Under the pieces are notes generated by a model, which saw only the letters and a program-made list of their open reading frames with translations, did no database searches and had not been told where the DNA came from. From the NCBI GenBank assembly GCA_900316835.1, contig ONEL01000001.1, positions 186,001 to 250,000 on the forward strand: DNA of 64,000 nucleotides, in the 5' to 3' direction. The DNA comes from an uncultured Prevotellaceae bacterium (GTDB taxonomy: Bacteria; Bacteroidota; Bacteroidia; Bacteroidales; Muribaculaceae). Shown piece by piece: positions 34,159 through 44,853 of this stretch (position 1 is its first letter; each line of letters opens with the position of its first letter). The translations under genes and the position numbers were made by a program.

Positions 34159-35415
34159 ATGGGATTTGAATTTTTTATAGCGTCAAGACTGAAACTGGGC
34201 AACAATGAGAAAGCTGGTTCTCCTAGCCTTAATGTTGCGCTGGTGGGCATAATTCTCGCTATTGTTATTATGATTCTCTCGGTAGTGATTGTGTTGGGGT
34301 TTAAAAACGAAATCACCACTAAGATTAATAATCTCGATTCCCACATTAAAATTAGCAATGGCGCTATAGGAATTGATGACAATATTGCCACGGTTGATAT
34401 GCGCGAGATTGCCAATGCCCTCAATCAAGATTCGGCTATGTTGCAAAACATTGAAGATGTGTCGCTTATAGCCGAGAAACCAGCTATTCTAAAAACCGAT
34501 AGCGATTTCAAAGGTCTTCAATTTCGTGGTGTGGATGCTAATTTTGATTTTTCATTCCTTAAGTCTCACCTGCTTGAAGGTCGAGTCCCGACCTATGATA
34601 ATAGCGATAGCACGCAGGAAATAATTATTTCTAGCACCATAGCTAACCAGTTGCAACTAAATGTTAATGACAAAATACTCACTTATTTTATTGACGAGAA
34701 AGTTAAGGTGCGCAACTGCCACATTGTGGGAATCTTCAACACTGATTTTGAATCGTTTGACAAGAATTATATCGTGGGAAATATTGCTCTATTACAAAGT
34801 GTGAATGACTGGAAGGCTCACACAGGTAACTATGTGGGTGTCAAACTCAAGAACATTGACAATATTGACGATGTAGCCTATAGCACCTTTGGCACTCTCG
34901 CCACTTATTCAATAAGCGACAACGATAACTCCACTGTCTATAATGTAACAAGCACTCATCAGAATAATATTTCTTATTTCACCTGGCTTAGCATGCTCGA
35001 CATGAATGTGGTCATAATACTGGTACTGATGATAATTGTGTCGACTTTCACTCTTATTTCAGCATTACTAATGATTATTCTAGAGCGCATTAAGATGATA
35101 GGACTCTTCAAAGCACTTGGAGCCAGCAACCATAGCATTAGGCGCATTTTTATCTATCTCACACACAAGATTATTTTCAAGTCAATTATCATTGGCAATG
35201 TGATAGGAATTGGACTAGCACTATTGCAACAGCATTTTCACATTATCAAGCTCAACCCCGACGCTTACTACATGAACTATGTCCCCATCGACATCAATGT
35301 GCCAATGCTTATATTCCTTAATGTCGCCATTATCGTTATATCCTATATCACACTTATTGGTCCATCCTACATCATTTCATCCATCAAGCCCACATCAACA
35401 ATGAGGTTTGAATAG
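34159..35415 (+). CDS. ABC transporter permease, FtsX/MacB-LolC type
   Basis: The 418-residue product has an N-terminal membrane helix (about 22-46), a large periplasmic domain (about 47-275, MacB_PCD-like) and three C-terminal helices (about 278-305, 330-355, 378-402) of the FtsX fold, with ILERIKMIGLFKALGASNHSIR at the cytoplasmic loop (given as ILERIKMIGLFK and ALGASNHSIR). This loop contacts the ATPase. LolC/E- or MacB-type systems pull lipoproteins or substrates from the inner membrane. No ATPase gene is adjacent. It is followed by a convergent lepA. Confidence 0.88.
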   Translation: MGFEFFIASRLKLGNNEKAGSPSLNVALVGIILAIVIMILSVVIVLGFKNEITTKINNLDSHIKISNGAIGIDDNIATVDMREIANALNQDSAMLQNIEDVSLIAEKPAILKTDSDFKGLQFRGVDANFDFSFLKSHLLEGRVPTYDNSDSTQEIIISSTIANQLQLNVNDKILTYFIDEKVKVRNCHIVGIFNTDFESFDKNYIVGNIALLQSVNDWKAHTGNYVGVKLKNIDNIDDVAYSTFGTLATYSISDNDNSTVYNVTSTHQNNISYFTWLSMLDMNVVIILVLMIIVSTFTLISALLMIILERIKMIGLFKALGASNHSIRRIFIYLTHKIIFKSIIIGNVIGIGLALLQQHFHIIKLNPDAYYMNYVPIDINVPMLIFLNVAIIVISYITLIGPSYIISSIKPTSTMRFE

Positions 35416-35421
35416 ATAAAG

Positions 35422-35464
35422 AAAGAGAGCGAGGTTCAAAAAATATGACTCCCCCACTCTCTTT
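35422..35464. terminator. Probable bidirectional terminator
   Basis: AAAGAGAG (35422-35429) and CTCTCTTT (35457-35464) can pair, between convergent permease and lepA genes. Confidence 0.55.
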
Positions 35465-35481
35465 ACCTTTAATTGTTTGTT

Positions 35482-37269
35482 TTAGTCAAGTTTGAGCACA
35501 GCTAAGAAAGCTTTTTGTGGTACTTGTACAGTACCAATTTGTTTCATGCGTTTCTTACCGGCTTTTTGTTTCTCAAGCAATTTACGCTTGCGACTCACGT
35601 CACCACCGTAGCACTTGGCTGTCACGTCTTTACGTACTTGCTTTACAGTTTCTCGTGCTATAATCTTGGCTCCAATAGCCGCCTGGATGGCGATGTCGTA
35701 CTGCTGGCGCGGAATCAGCTCCTTGAGTTTCTCACACATGCGACGTCCAAGCGAGACGGCATTGTCGACATGAATGAGTGAACTGAGGGCATCAACTGGC
35801 TGCCCATTGAGCAAGATGTCCATCTTGATAAGCTTTGAATCGCGGAAATCGTGGATATAGTAGTCAAACGAGGCATATCCCTTGCTGATGCTCTTGAGCT
35901 TGTCGTAGAAGTCAATAACTATCTCGCCCAGTGGAATGTCGAACGTTAGTTCCATGCGGTTGCCCGAAATGTAGTCTTGCTTCACAAGTTCTCCTCTCTT
36001 GCCAAGGCACAACGTGATGATAGGTCCCATAAACTCGCTCTGAGTAATGATTGAAGCACGAATATATGGTTCCTCAATGTGCTCAATGAGTGTTGGGTCG
36101 GGCAATCCGGCAGGATTGTGCACCTCGGTCATAACACCTTTCTTGTCGTATACTTTGTAAGAAACGTTAGGTACAGTGGTGATAACCTCCATATTGAACT
36201 CTCGACTGAGGCGTTCCTGCACAATTTCCATGTGAAGTAGCCCCAAGAAACCACAACGGAAGCCAAAGCCCAATGCTACCGAAGACTCGGGTGTAAAGGT
36301 CAATGAAGCATCGTTAAGTTGTAATTTCTCGAGCGAAGTGCGCAGGTTTTCAAAGTCCTCAGGGTCAATGGGATATACACCGGCGAAAACCATGGGTTTT
36401 ACCTCTTGAAAACCCTCAATGGCCTTGGTGCATGGATTAGCCACATGAGTAATAGTATCTCCCACTCGCACCTCAGCCGAAGTTTTGATGCCAGAGATAA
36501 TGTAGCCCACAGTGCCAGTGTTGAGCTCGTTGCGAGGATCCATTTGGAGCTTGAGAACTCCAATCTCATCGGCATTATATTGCTTACCAGTGTTTACAAA
36601 TTTTACCAGGTCACCCTTATGAATGCACCCGTTCACTATCTTGAAATAGACGATAATGCCACGGAATGGATTAAACACTGAGTCGAAAATGAGCGCTTGG
36701 AGTGGAGCCTCTGGGTCACCTGTTGGAGCGGGGATGCGATTAACGATAGCATCAAGAACGAGTGGAACGCCTACACCAGTGCGTGCACTCACGCGAATAA
36801 TCTCGCTTGGGTCACAGCCTAGCAGGTCTACTATCTCATCTTCCACCTCGTCGGGGTGAGCGCTATCCATGTCAATCTTGTTGATGACGGGAATAATTTC
36901 CAGTCCATTGTCGATGGCCATGTACAGGTTACTGATGGTCTGTGCTTGCACACCTTGAGTAGCATCAACTACAAGCAAAGCCCCTTCACATGCTGCAATA
37001 GAGCGTGATACCTCATACGAAAAATCGACGTGTCCAGGTGTGTCGATAAGATTGAGTGTATAGTTCTCACCATTGAGAGTGTAATCCATTTGTATGGCAT
37101 GGCTCTTGATAGTGATACCACGCTCACGCTCCAGGTCCATGTCGTCAAGCACCTGGTTTTGCATTTCCTTGGCACCAACGGTTTTGGTAAATTCCAGCAA
37201 GCGGTCGGCAAGAGTACTCTTGCCATGATCGATGTGAGCTATTATACAGAAGTTTCTAATATTCTTCAC
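35482..37269 (-). CDS. lepA: Elongation factor 4 (LepA)
   Basis: The 595-residue product is a full-length translational GTPase: P-loop [26 protein letters not shown] (G3), NKIDMDSA (G4), and the EF4-specific C-terminal region with [20 protein letters not shown]. It acts on ribosomes during initiation and elongation stress. It is preceded by galE with a 74-base gap and is probably partly co-transcribed with it, since no promoter match is seen in the gap. Confidence 0.98.
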   Translation of the reverse strand: MKNIRNFCIIAHIDHGKSTLADRLLEFTKTVGAKEMQNQVLDDMDLERERGITIKSHAIQMDYTLNGENYTLNLIDTPGHVDFSYEVSRSIAACEGALLVVDATQGVQAQTISNLYMAIDNGLEIIPVINKIDMDSAHPDEVEDEIVDLLGCDPSEIIRVSARTGVGVPLVLDAIVNRIPAPTGDPEAPLQALIFDSVFNPFRGIIVYFKIVNGCIHKGDLVKFVNTGKQYNADEIGVLKLQMDPRNELNTGTVGYIISGIKTSAEVRVGDTITHVANPCTKAIEGFQEVKPMVFAGVYPIDPEDFENLRTSLEKLQLNDASLTFTPESSVALGFGFRCGFLGLLHMEIVQERLSREFNMEVITTVPNVSYKVYDKKGVMTEVHNPAGLPDPTLIEHIEEPYIRASIITQSEFMGPIITLCLGKRGELVKQDYISGNRMELTFDIPLGEIVIDFYDKLKSISKGYASFDYYIHDFRDSKLIKMDILLNGQPVDALSSLIHVDNAVSLGRRMCEKLKELIPRQQYDIAIQAAIGAKIIARETVKQVRKDVTAKCYGGDVSRKRKLLEKQKAGKKRMKQIGTVQVPQKAFLAVLKLD

Positions 37270-37343
37270 TTACTTGTTTATAGAAAAATTATAGGTGTTA
37301 AATCAATTGATGAATAAGAGATGAATTATAAAAGGGATGTTCA

Positions 37344-38378
37344 TCACATAATACCCTTTTCTCTTAGCTTAAGTTGCCATTTCCATGCGCTGAGCATGGT
37401 ATCTTCGAGTGATTCCTGAGCTTTCCAGCCCAAAACCTCGTTAGCTTTCTTGGGGTCGGCCCAAATTTTGACGATATCACCCTCGCGACGGCCAACAATC
37501 TTGTGAGGAACTTTCACGCCGGTGGCCTTTTCGAAGGCTGCAAGTAATTGTAGCACCGAGGCGCCCTCGCCAGTGCCAATGTTGAAGACCTCTAGTTGCT
37601 CATCGCTTTTGTCCTCAAGCATACGCTCAAGTGCTTTAACATGAGCCTTGGCAAGGTCTACGACATTGATAAAGTCGCGTATGCAAGATCCATCGGGAGT
37701 GTCGTAATCATCGCCAAAGATACTCAATTCCTTGCGCACACCAATGGCGGTCTGCGTTAAGTAAGGCACTAGATTGGCGGGAACGCCATTAGGCAACTCT
37801 CCTATCTCAGCGCTAGGGTGAGCACCTATTGGGTTGAAATATCGCAACAACACAGCCTTAATGGGACTGCCACTTTTAATAACATCGGCAATGATATCTT
37901 CGCTCACCTGTTTAGTAGCTCCATAGGGAGATGTAGCTTTCTTGGTGGGAGCATCCTCGGTGATGGGATTGCTATCGGGCTCTCCATATACAGTACATGA
38001 TGAAGAGAAAACAAACCCCTTCACACCAAACTCTGGCATAAGGTCTAGAAGATTTAGGAGAATATTTAAATTGTTGCGATAATACATGATGGGCTTATGA
38101 ACCGATTCTCCCACAGCTTTACTTGCCGCAAAATCAATGATGCCATTAATACCAGGATTCTCATGAAAAAGATTGCGCAGGACATTTATATCGGCACAAT
38201 CGCCTTCCACAAACTTGGGGCGAATTCCGGTAATTTTCTCAATTCCGTCAAGCACCTCGACATTACTGTTCGACAAATTGTCGATTATAACAACTTCGTA
38301 GCCTGCATTTTGCAGTTCTACTGTTGTGTGAGAGCCAATGAAACCAGTTCCACCAGCCACTAATATTTTACCTTTCAT
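37344..38378 (-). CDS. galE: UDP-glucose 4-epimerase
   Basis: The 344-residue product has the extended SDR fold: NAD-binding GGTGFIGSHT (about 9-18), the catalytic Ser-Tyr-Lys with SSSCTVYGEP and SPYGATKQ, and the substrate loop RYFNPIGAHPSAEIGE, which is GalE-specific. It interconverts UDP-glucose and UDP-galactose (or the GlcNAc/GalNAc pair) for glycan building. It follows wecB by 25 bases, so both may supply surface polysaccharide precursors. Confidence 0.96.
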   Translation of the reverse strand: MKGKILVAGGTGFIGSHTTVELQNAGYEVVIIDNLSNSNVEVLDGIEKITGIRPKFVEGDCADINVLRNLFHENPGINGIIDFAASKAVGESVHKPIMYYRNNLNILLNLLDLMPEFGVKGFVFSSSCTVYGEPDSNPITEDAPTKKATSPYGATKQVSEDIIADVIKSGSPIKAVLLRYFNPIGAHPSAEIGELPNGVPANLVPYLTQTAIGVRKELSIFGDDYDTPDGSCIRDFINVVDLAKAHVKALERMLEDKSDEQLEVFNIGTGEGASVLQLLAAFEKATGVKVPHKIVGRREGDIVKIWADPKKANEVLGWKAQESLEDTMLSAWKWQLKLREKGIM

Positions 38379-38403
38379 TATTCCTGTGTGTTTTTTGTTA
38401 ATA

Positions 38404-39564
38404 TTAAAATTTCATTAGCGCATCGGCAATGCGTGGACAAGCCTTTCCGTCGCCATAGGGATTATTGGCGCGGCTCATGATAGAGTATTGCTTCTCGTCG
38501 TCAAGAAGTGTTGAAACTCCATCAACAATCTTGTTATAGTCGGTCCCAACAAGCTTCACTGTACCAGCGTCAAGGGCCTCGGGGCGCTCGGTGGTGTCGC
38601 GCATCACGAGCACAGGCTTGCCCAGGCCAGGAGCTTCTTCCTGGATGCCACCACTATCGGTCAGAACGATGGTCGACTTTTCCATGAGGAACACAAAGTC
38701 GAGATACTCAAGTGGCTCAATGAAGAATAAATTACCTAGGTTATCAAGGTTTTCTCCAAAGATTTTGTGAATGGGACGTCGCACATTAGGGTTCAGATGC
38801 ATTGGGTACACAAAGTCGACATCGCTATATTTCTCGCTCAGGTGCTTGATGGCATTGCAAATGTTCATGAAACCATCACCAAAGTTTTCACGCCTGTGAC
38901 CAGTGATTAGCACCAGCTTGCGCTCATTGTTTAAGCGCGAAACGTCATAACCATTCTTAAACAGATTGTGTGCCAGTTGTTGTCGCAATTCTTCGTCACC
39001 CTTTATCTTGCCAACCACCATGTGCAGTGCATCAATAACTGTGTTGCCAGTGACATAGATGTGTTGCTGTGGCACATTTTCATTGAGTAGATTTTGCTGG
39101 CTCAATGGAGTGGGAGCAAAATTTAGAGTAGCTATGCGCCCCGTGAGTTGCCGGTTCATCTCCTCGGGCCAAGGGCTGTAGATATTGTGAGTCCTGAGAC
39201 CTGCCTCAACATGCCCTACGGGTATTTGCTGATAGAAGGCTGCTAGAGCTGCTGCAGTGCTGGTGGTGGTGTCGCCATGAACGAGAACAATGTCGGGCTT
39301 AACTTCTTTGAGAATATCTCTCATGCCCAAAATTACGCGCGACGTGACATCATAGAGGTCTTGACCTGCTTTCATGATATTCAAGTCGTAGTGAGGTTTT
39401 ATGTCAAAAATATTGAGAACTTGATCAAGCATCTCTCGATGCTGTCCTGTGACACACACAATAGCTTCAAATTCATCTTGTCGTTGTTGCAAATGCTTTA
39501 CCAACGGAGCCATTTTAATGGCTTCGGGACGGGTGCCGAACACCAGCATGACTTTTTTCTTCAT
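38404..39564 (-). CDS. wecB: UDP-N-acetylglucosamine 2-epimerase (non-hydrolysing)
   Basis: The 386-residue product has the family start MLVFGTRPEAIKMAPLV, the conserved HGDTTTSTAAALAAF, VGHVEAGLRT, TGHRRENFG and LTDSGGIQEEAPGLGKPVLV. It makes UDP-ManNAc for enterobacterial-common-antigen-like or capsule sugars. It is first in an operon with galE, with a near-perfect promoter at 39599-39629. Confidence 0.97.
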   Translation of the reverse strand: MKKKVMLVFGTRPEAIKMAPLVKHLQQRQDEFEAIVCVTGQHREMLDQVLNIFDIKPHYDLNIMKAGQDLYDVTSRVILGMRDILKEVKPDIVLVHGDTTTSTAAALAAFYQQIPVGHVEAGLRTHNIYSPWPEEMNRQLTGRIATLNFAPTPLSQQNLLNENVPQQHIYVTGNTVIDALHMVVGKIKGDEELRQQLAHNLFKNGYDVSRLNNERKLVLITGHRRENFGDGFMNICNAIKHLSEKYSDVDFVYPMHLNPNVRRPIHKIFGENLDNLGNLFFIEPLEYLDFVFLMEKSTIVLTDSGGIQEEAPGLGKPVLVMRDTTERPEALDAGTVKLVGTDYNKIVDGVSTLLDDEKQYSIMSRANNPYGDGKACPRIADALMKF

Positions 39565-39598
39565 ATCATTAACGGCTGTTTTTACATTAATTTTACTG

Positions 39599-39629
39599 CA
39601 AAATTAGTGCAAACCGAGTGAAATACAAA
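39599..39629 (-). promoter_or_regulatory. Promoter of wecB-galE
   Basis: TTTG (39626-39629), 19 bases, TAATTTTG (39599-39606) on the minus strand: a perfect match to the consensus spacing. Confidence 0.75.
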
Positions 39630-39725
39630 ATGAAAAGCAAAGATTTTCATTTTTATTGCCGAAGCGCAACCTAATTTCAATGTGAGTTCAATGAGTCTCG
39701 TGTGATAAAAAATCATTGATTTAGC

Positions 39726-41036
39726 TCAAAAGGCGTGCTTTGCCTTCATTTCGATATAGCGATTAATGACATCAACTGTTAGCTGCTGTGGGCTTGTGAG
39801 CAGAGCGTATATCCCGTTACTGCGCAGGATTGTGATAATCTTTTGCTTGTCAATGGCAACTTGTTCAGCCACAGCATGGCAATAATAGTCCTGCATGTCG
39901 CGCTTGGGCTGGTGACTGTAGTTTTCAAGTTCTTGGTCTTTAAAGAACACCACAAGAACAACATGATGCTTGCTTAGCTGCTTGAGGTAAGACAACTGAC
40001 GAAAGAGTGCATTTTCGCCAAAGAAATTGGTGTAAACAATTAACAGACTTCGCTTGGTGACGAAACGCCTCATGTTCACACATAGTGATGAAAAATCACT
40101 CTCACCAAATGTGGTTTCCTGCCCATAAAGGTTTTCTAAAATATTGGTCATGTGTTTCTTACCTCTATTGGGCTTGACAAAACTATCAAATTGTTTCTCA
40201 AATGTCACTACTGCTGCCTTGTCTTCCTTGCGCATGGCTATGTAGCTCAACACCAGTGATGCATTGATGGCATAATCTAGAAGCGTCATTCCATCAAAGG
40301 CTTGTTGCATAACTCTACCCTTGTCAATGACATTGATCACTTGCTGTGATTTCTCCTCACTATAAACATTGACCATGAGTTTGTTGCGCCGTGCTGTAGC
40401 TTTCCAGTTTATTGTGCGATAGTCATCACCATTGACATAGTCTTTTATTTGCTCAAACTCTGTGTTGTTGCCAATGCGCCTAATTTTCTTTATCCCTTGC
40501 TCGTTGAGGCGATCACTTATTGCTAGCAACTCATAATTATTGAGCATGAGAAAGCTGGGATAAACCTCGATTTCCTGCTCTTCGCCACAGGTAAAACGAC
40601 GCTGGAGCAAGCCAATGATTGATGATACAAAGACCCTTATTTTGCCAAATCCATAAACACCTCGTTTCACAGGCTTTAGGTTGTAGACAATCGTCTTTCC
40701 CTCAAGTGGCTTGAGTTTTAGCGAGAAAGATATATCTCGCCTCTGAAAAGCAACTGGAGCTTCATCTATTACACTCAATTTTAGCGCAATGTGATAACTA
40801 CTTTCAACCCTTACTTCAATCTTGTTGTCATCGCCATTTGAGAACCTGTGAGCACACACTCGGCTTGCGTCAATTCCATTCTTGTAATAAAGTAGCACAA
40901 TTTCAAGAATAAATAGAATGGCAATTAAGACAAGTGCAGCGAAAGCTGTCCAGTAGCTCCACTGCCACCAGAATCCCGCCACAAATAGCAGGATTACAAC
41001 ACTTATTGCAATATAGAAACGCCGAGTGAGAAACAT
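39726..41036 (-). CDS. DUF58 domain protein (MoxR-associated)
   Basis: The 436-residue product has two N-terminal membrane helices (about 7-48), an immunoglobulin-like part and the DUF58 core with IKDYVNGDDYRTINWKATAR, typical of the family, then a vWA-like fold (VINVIDKGRVMQ, RSLLIVYTNFFGEN). DUF58 proteins act with MoxR ATPases, possibly in envelope complex assembly. It is the last of six genes on this strand and begins 16 bases after moxR. Confidence 0.88.
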   Translation of the reverse strand: MFLTRRFYIAISVVILLFVAGFWWQWSYWTAFAALVLIAILFILEIVLLYYKNGIDASRVCAHRFSNGDDNKIEVRVESSYHIALKLSVIDEAPVAFQRRDISFSLKLKPLEGKTIVYNLKPVKRGVYGFGKIRVFVSSIIGLLQRRFTCGEEQEIEVYPSFLMLNNYELLAISDRLNEQGIKKIRRIGNNTEFEQIKDYVNGDDYRTINWKATARRNKLMVNVYSEEKSQQVINVIDKGRVMQQAFDGMTLLDYAINASLVLSYIAMRKEDKAAVVTFEKQFDSFVKPNRGKKHMTNILENLYGQETTFGESDFSSLCVNMRRFVTKRSLLIVYTNFFGENALFRQLSYLKQLSKHHVVLVVFFKDQELENYSHQPKRDMQDYYCHAVAEQVAIDKQKIITILRSNGIYALLTSPQQLTVDVINRYIEMKAKHAF

Positions 41037-41052
41037 TGTGATTAAAGATTTT

Positions 41053-42021
41053 TTACTTAGGTACTTCTATTTTATCCAGTAAAGTTTGAGCGATTTTCTC
41101 AACTGTGAAACCTTGCATTTCAGCATCGGCTGTCAATATGAGTCGATGGTCGAGCACAGCAGGAACAATAGTCTTTATATCGTCGGGGGTGACAAAATCA
41201 CGGCCCTGTAGCAGTGCGTAGGCTTTAGATCCTTGCAAAATGCATATTGAAGCACGAGGTGACGCTCCAAGCTGTATTGCTTGACTCAAGCGGGTTTGTT
41301 GCGTGATTTGAGCAATGTATTGAATGAGAGTTGGATCCACTACCACCCTATTCATTAATTCTCTCAATTCAAGGAGCTGATTAACCGTTATAACAGGTTT
41401 TATATTATCTAGTTTTATTAGATCAACGTTAGCTTGATGCCTTTGTAGAATAAGCACCTCTTCGTTATAAGCTGGGTAACCCATGTTAACCTTCATCATG
41501 AAGCGGTCGAGCTGTGCTTCGGGCAGACGGTAAGTTCCTTCTTGCTCAACGGGGTTTTGAGTGGCAAGCACTGTGTAAAGGGGCGACATTGCGCGAGTCA
41601 CGCCATCGACGGTGCTCTGTCGCTCTTCCATTACCTCAAACATCGCTGCCTGCGTCTTGGCTGGAGCTCGGTTTATCTCATCTACCAAGATTATTTGAGC
41701 AAAAACAGGACCCTTGTGGAACTCAAATTCCTGAGTTTTGACATTGAAAACATTTGTTCCAAGCACATCGCTTGGCATCAAGTCGGGGGTGAACTGAATG
41801 CGTTTGAAATCAGCGTCAATCAGTTTTGAGATGAGTCTTGCCATCAGCGTCTTGGCTACACCGGGGACACCTTCAAGCAGCACATGACCATTGGCTAGAA
41901 TGGCTGTCAATATCAAGTCTATAGCCCTTTGCTGTCCCACTATCACTTGCGACACTTGGCTACGCATGAGCTCAATCTTTTCCTGAAACTCTGTCAGGTC
42001 TAATCTACTGTAAGTTTCCAT
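41053..42021 (-). CDS. MoxR-family AAA+ ATPase
   Basis: The 322-residue product has Walker A GVPGVAKT (about 55-62), Walker B LVDEINRAPAKTQAAMFEVM, sensor 1 ATQNPVEQEGTY and the MoxR C-terminal lid with LGASPRASICILQGSKAYAL. MoxR ATPases are chaperones that mature or activate partner proteins, often with vWA/DUF58 partners. It lies between the DUF4350 and DUF58 genes with gaps of 2 and 16 bases. Confidence 0.95.
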   Translation of the reverse strand: METYSRLDLTEFQEKIELMRSQVSQVIVGQQRAIDLILTAILANGHVLLEGVPGVAKTLMARLISKLIDADFKRIQFTPDLMPSDVLGTNVFNVKTQEFEFHKGPVFAQIILVDEINRAPAKTQAAMFEVMEERQSTVDGVTRAMSPLYTVLATQNPVEQEGTYRLPEAQLDRFMMKVNMGYPAYNEEVLILQRHQANVDLIKLDNIKPVITVNQLLELRELMNRVVVDPTLIQYIAQITQQTRLSQAIQLGASPRASICILQGSKAYALLQGRDFVTPDDIKTIVPAVLDHRLILTADAEMQGFTVEKIAQTLLDKIEVPK

Positions 42022-42023
42022 TT

Positions 42024-43262
42024 TTATATATTGCTTAAAATTTTGTTCATAATATCAACAAGCTCTTTTGTTTCATTATCGCTTGGTTTAACATCCTCAT
42101 TATCAACAATCTCCCTTGCCCTATAGAATGTGTTTCTAATAGTGTCAAAGTCAATAGCCGTGTGTTGCGATAAGAATTTGAAATTCTCATCATCATTCAT
42201 TTGGTTGTCATAGTCGATGAGCATGACGCGTCGCAATTCATTAGTCATGGAGTTAAATTTATTGCGAACTAGGCTTGCGTTATCATGATAGCGATAATAC
42301 ATCAAGCCGATGTGTTTGACCATGTTAAGAGTCTGGTTTTCGGGTTCTTTTATCTCAGGAATCACTCTTTGCTTGCGACGTGCAGTAAAAATGAGTGAAA
42401 GAACTATTGTGAGTAACGTGAGATAAACAGCCCACCTGAGTGACCTATTTTGCAAGAAAAACCTCAAGACCGATTTAGACTCAACTTCTTCATCTAGATA
42501 TATTTCAGGCTCGCTGTTGTCATAACGCACGATGGGTGCATTGCCCAGTTCGCTCACAAGCCGCATTATCAATTCGGCTCCGCCGGGCTCGAGTGCATAG
42601 TAGTTAGTAAATAGTACTGGGTAACAAACAACCACAAGCTTGCCTTTGCCATAATTTCTTGTAGCTGCATATATCTTGTTGTCGCTCATGCGGCTTATGA
42701 GCAGTGGTTTCACCTTGCATGTGTCGTTATATATATCGGCAACTATTGTTACATTATCATTACCCAAGTCGGGCAAGTCATATTTGTTTGTATCAAATAT
42801 TGAGTCCTTCTTCCACTTTAGGTGCAGCTTGCCAATAATCTCGATACCAGATTGCTTGTTAAAGCCATAATACCCAGGGCTTAAATTAAAGTCATAAATA
42901 TCAAAATCGAGTACTTTAGCAAGGCTGTCACTAAGATAGCAGTTGTTAATCCAGAGCACGTTTTGACCACGCTTGAGCATTTCTAGAATCTTTGGCGAAA
43001 AATCCATGTCAACCAGTATAACCGATTTGTCGAGCGATGACGAATCGTTGAAGGCATCTTCATAATCACCAAATTTTACGTCATAACCTTGTTTAACGCT
43101 CGAAGAAAGTAGGCTGTCGACAAGCTGAGCTCCATAGGGATTAGGGTCGCTGTGGCGATAAGTCTTCTCCCACACAAACTTGCTGGGTAGTTTAATCTCC
43201 ACCAGCAGCAACACAACAAATAGCAATATTATTGCAACAATAAAGTACTTGCTGATTTTCAT
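42024..43262 (-). CDS. DUF4350 domain membrane protein
   Basis: The 412-residue product has an N-terminal helix (about 7-24), an extracytoplasmic domain (about 30-265) resembling DUF4350 (PYGAQLVDSLLSSSVKQGYD, GQNVLWINNCYL, YGKGKLVVVCYPVLFTN), a second helix (about 275-297) and a helical cytoplasmic tail (about 305-412). The ends place it in the inner membrane. It overlaps the DUF4129 gene in ATGA and is followed by moxR after 2 bases, which implies translational coupling of the set. Confidence 0.85.
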   Translation of the reverse strand: MKISKYFIVAIILLFVVLLLVEIKLPSKFVWEKTYRHSDPNPYGAQLVDSLLSSSVKQGYDVKFGDYEDAFNDSSSLDKSVILVDMDFSPKILEMLKRGQNVLWINNCYLSDSLAKVLDFDIYDFNLSPGYYGFNKQSGIEIIGKLHLKWKKDSIFDTNKYDLPDLGNDNVTIVADIYNDTCKVKPLLISRMSDNKIYAATRNYGKGKLVVVCYPVLFTNYYALEPGGAELIMRLVSELGNAPIVRYDNSEPEIYLDEEVESKSVLRFFLQNRSLRWAVYLTLLTIVLSLIFTARRKQRVIPEIKEPENQTLNMVKHIGLMYYRYHDNASLVRNKFNSMTNELRRVMLIDYDNQMNDDENFKFLSQHTAIDFDTIRNTFYRAREIVDNEDVKPSDNETKELVDIMNKILSNI

Positions 43263-43936
43263 GGTTCATCACCTCCTTCCGTCGTGGGTTGATTGTCGTT
43301 TAAAAAAGACTCAACATTTTTTGACAGCTGTGTTATTGTGTCGTAAGTGTTGCGAGTGGCTTCATAGTCACCATATCGCACCAGCACATATCGCCTTGTT
43401 AATTGCTTGAAGTCGTTGTGGTTAAATTCTTGTGTGTACTGTAATGGAGTTTTGTGTGGCATCCACACAATGGCTTGTGTATCGCTTAAAATCCGCAAGC
43501 AATGCAGGTAACGCAACCTCACCGCTTCCTTGAAATTACCCGCGGTAAGAGCCCTTTCTATTTCATCTTCAAAGTCAATGCCATAGATATTATCTTCAAC
43601 CACTTCATAGTCGCCAGTTGAGCTAGCTTTGGGCTTAAAGATAAAAATGCGTTTTTTGTACATCACATAAATGATTACAAGCAGTATAATTATTGCTAGA
43701 GCAATCCACACATATTTCATTATATTACTTGAAAACAATGTTTGATCAACACCATTCATGATGTCATTCATTGTTTTGTCAAGCCATGACTTAAAAGCAT
43801 CGATTGCTTTTCCCAGCAATGATGGCCGCTCACTACTATCAAGCTCAGAGTTGTAATTATAGTTACCACTATTAATGAACTCTTGCAGGCGGGTTGTATC
43901 GCAAACTATAGTGTCGTGTGAAAGATGTGTTGCCAT
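43259..43936 (-). CDS. DUF4129 domain membrane protein
   Basis: The 225-residue product has an N-terminal extracytoplasmic part, one membrane helix (about 68-90, YVWIALAIIILLVIIYVMY) and a cytoplasmic DUF4129 domain (about 115-215; LTAGNFKEAVRLRYLHCLRIL, LTRRYVLVRYGDYEAT). DUF4129 genes regularly accompany MoxR/DUF58/DUF4350 clusters. Its ATGA stop/start overlap with the DUF4350 gene suggests stoichiometric production. Confidence 0.87.
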   Translation of the reverse strand: MATHLSHDTIVCDTTRLQEFINSGNYNYNSELDSSERPSLLGKAIDAFKSWLDKTMNDIMNGVDQTLFSSNIMKYVWIALAIIILLVIIYVMYKKRIFIFKPKASSTGDYEVVEDNIYGIDFEDEIERALTAGNFKEAVRLRYLHCLRILSDTQAIVWMPHKTPLQYTQEFNHNDFKQLTRRYVLVRYGDYEATRNTYDTITQLSKNVESFLNDNQPTTEGGDEP

Positions 43937-43950
43937 AATAATTCAATTTA

Positions 43951-44853
43951 CTATAGATTTGCGAAATTCTCTATATCATTAGCAATAGCGATGTCGTCAT
44001 GCTCGCTGGCATCGCTACCATAGTGAAACACGAGTGTTGTAACCACAACCATGAGCGACAAATAAGAGAAGAAAACATGTAGTACAACAAACACATACAA
44101 TATTGCGTCATACATTATTTTTGAAGCCGATTGAGTTTGTTGAGCTACTGTTGTTAATTGCTCGTAGGCAAAGGAGAAAATAATCATTGGAGTGGCAATA
44201 ACTCCCTGAATGATAGCAACAAGCAGTGTCATTGCTATCATCAACCCCAGGAGGTTTCCCCAGGAGTTCTTAGCATGGCTAAATGCACGTTTTACAGCTG
44301 TTGATGCATCAATGTTTTCAAGAATATAAAAAATGGGAACCATCATCAATATGAAAAACAGAGTTGCAAGTGCCGCTATGGCAAATATAGAGAAGAATGG
44401 CATGAATATTATAATCATTGCCACAATAGCCAAGACTACAAAAGCAATTAAAATAGGGATTGCAAGCAAAAACACTCGCTTGAGATTGTGCCATAGTTGT
44501 CCTTTTACATCGCTAAATGTGAGCATCGACAAGTCGCCGTCTTCACTCCCCATGTAATATTGGAATAAAGTCAAGATTAGCGAGTATATAAGGCAAATGC
44601 TTATCATGAAGAACAATGCCGACATGATTACGCTTAAATCTACCGAATTTACTATGTTAGAGAATGTTGCCCTGAAAATAGTGTAAACCCCCATGCTGTG
44701 AAGCAAAGCCACTGGCAGTAGTACGTAGAGCGTGAAGCGCAACGTGATTTGCCAGTTTTGGCGCAAGAAGTCGAGGGCTGCATTAACTTTCTCGCCCAGC
44801 TTGCGCCTAGCATAAAGCGGTATTTTGTTATTGCTGTTTCTTCTTGCTTCCAT
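43951..44853 (-). CDS. Multi-pass membrane protein of the MoxR cluster
   Basis: The 300-residue product has a basic N-terminus and about six membrane segments (about 36-58, 75-105, 132-160, 160-182, 205-235, 258-285). It resembles the glycerophosphodiesterase membrane-domain type by hydropathy, but I see no catalytic residues and no name is certain. It overlaps the upstream SpoIIM-like gene by 26 bases and is followed by DUF4129 after 14 bases, so it is part of the same envelope unit. Confidence 0.75.
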   Translation of the reverse strand: MEARRNSNNKIPLYARRKLGEKVNAALDFLRQNWQITLRFTLYVLLPVALLHSMGVYTIFRATFSNIVNSVDLSVIMSALFFMISICLIYSLILTLFQYYMGSEDGDLSMLTFSDVKGQLWHNLKRVFLLAIPILIAFVVLAIVAMIIIFMPFFSIFAIAALATLFFILMMVPIFYILENIDASTAVKRAFSHAKNSWGNLLGLMIAMTLLVAIIQGVIATPMIIFSFAYEQLTTVAQQTQSASKIMYDAILYVFVVLHVFFSYLSLMVVVTTLVFHYGSDASEHDDIAIANDIENFANL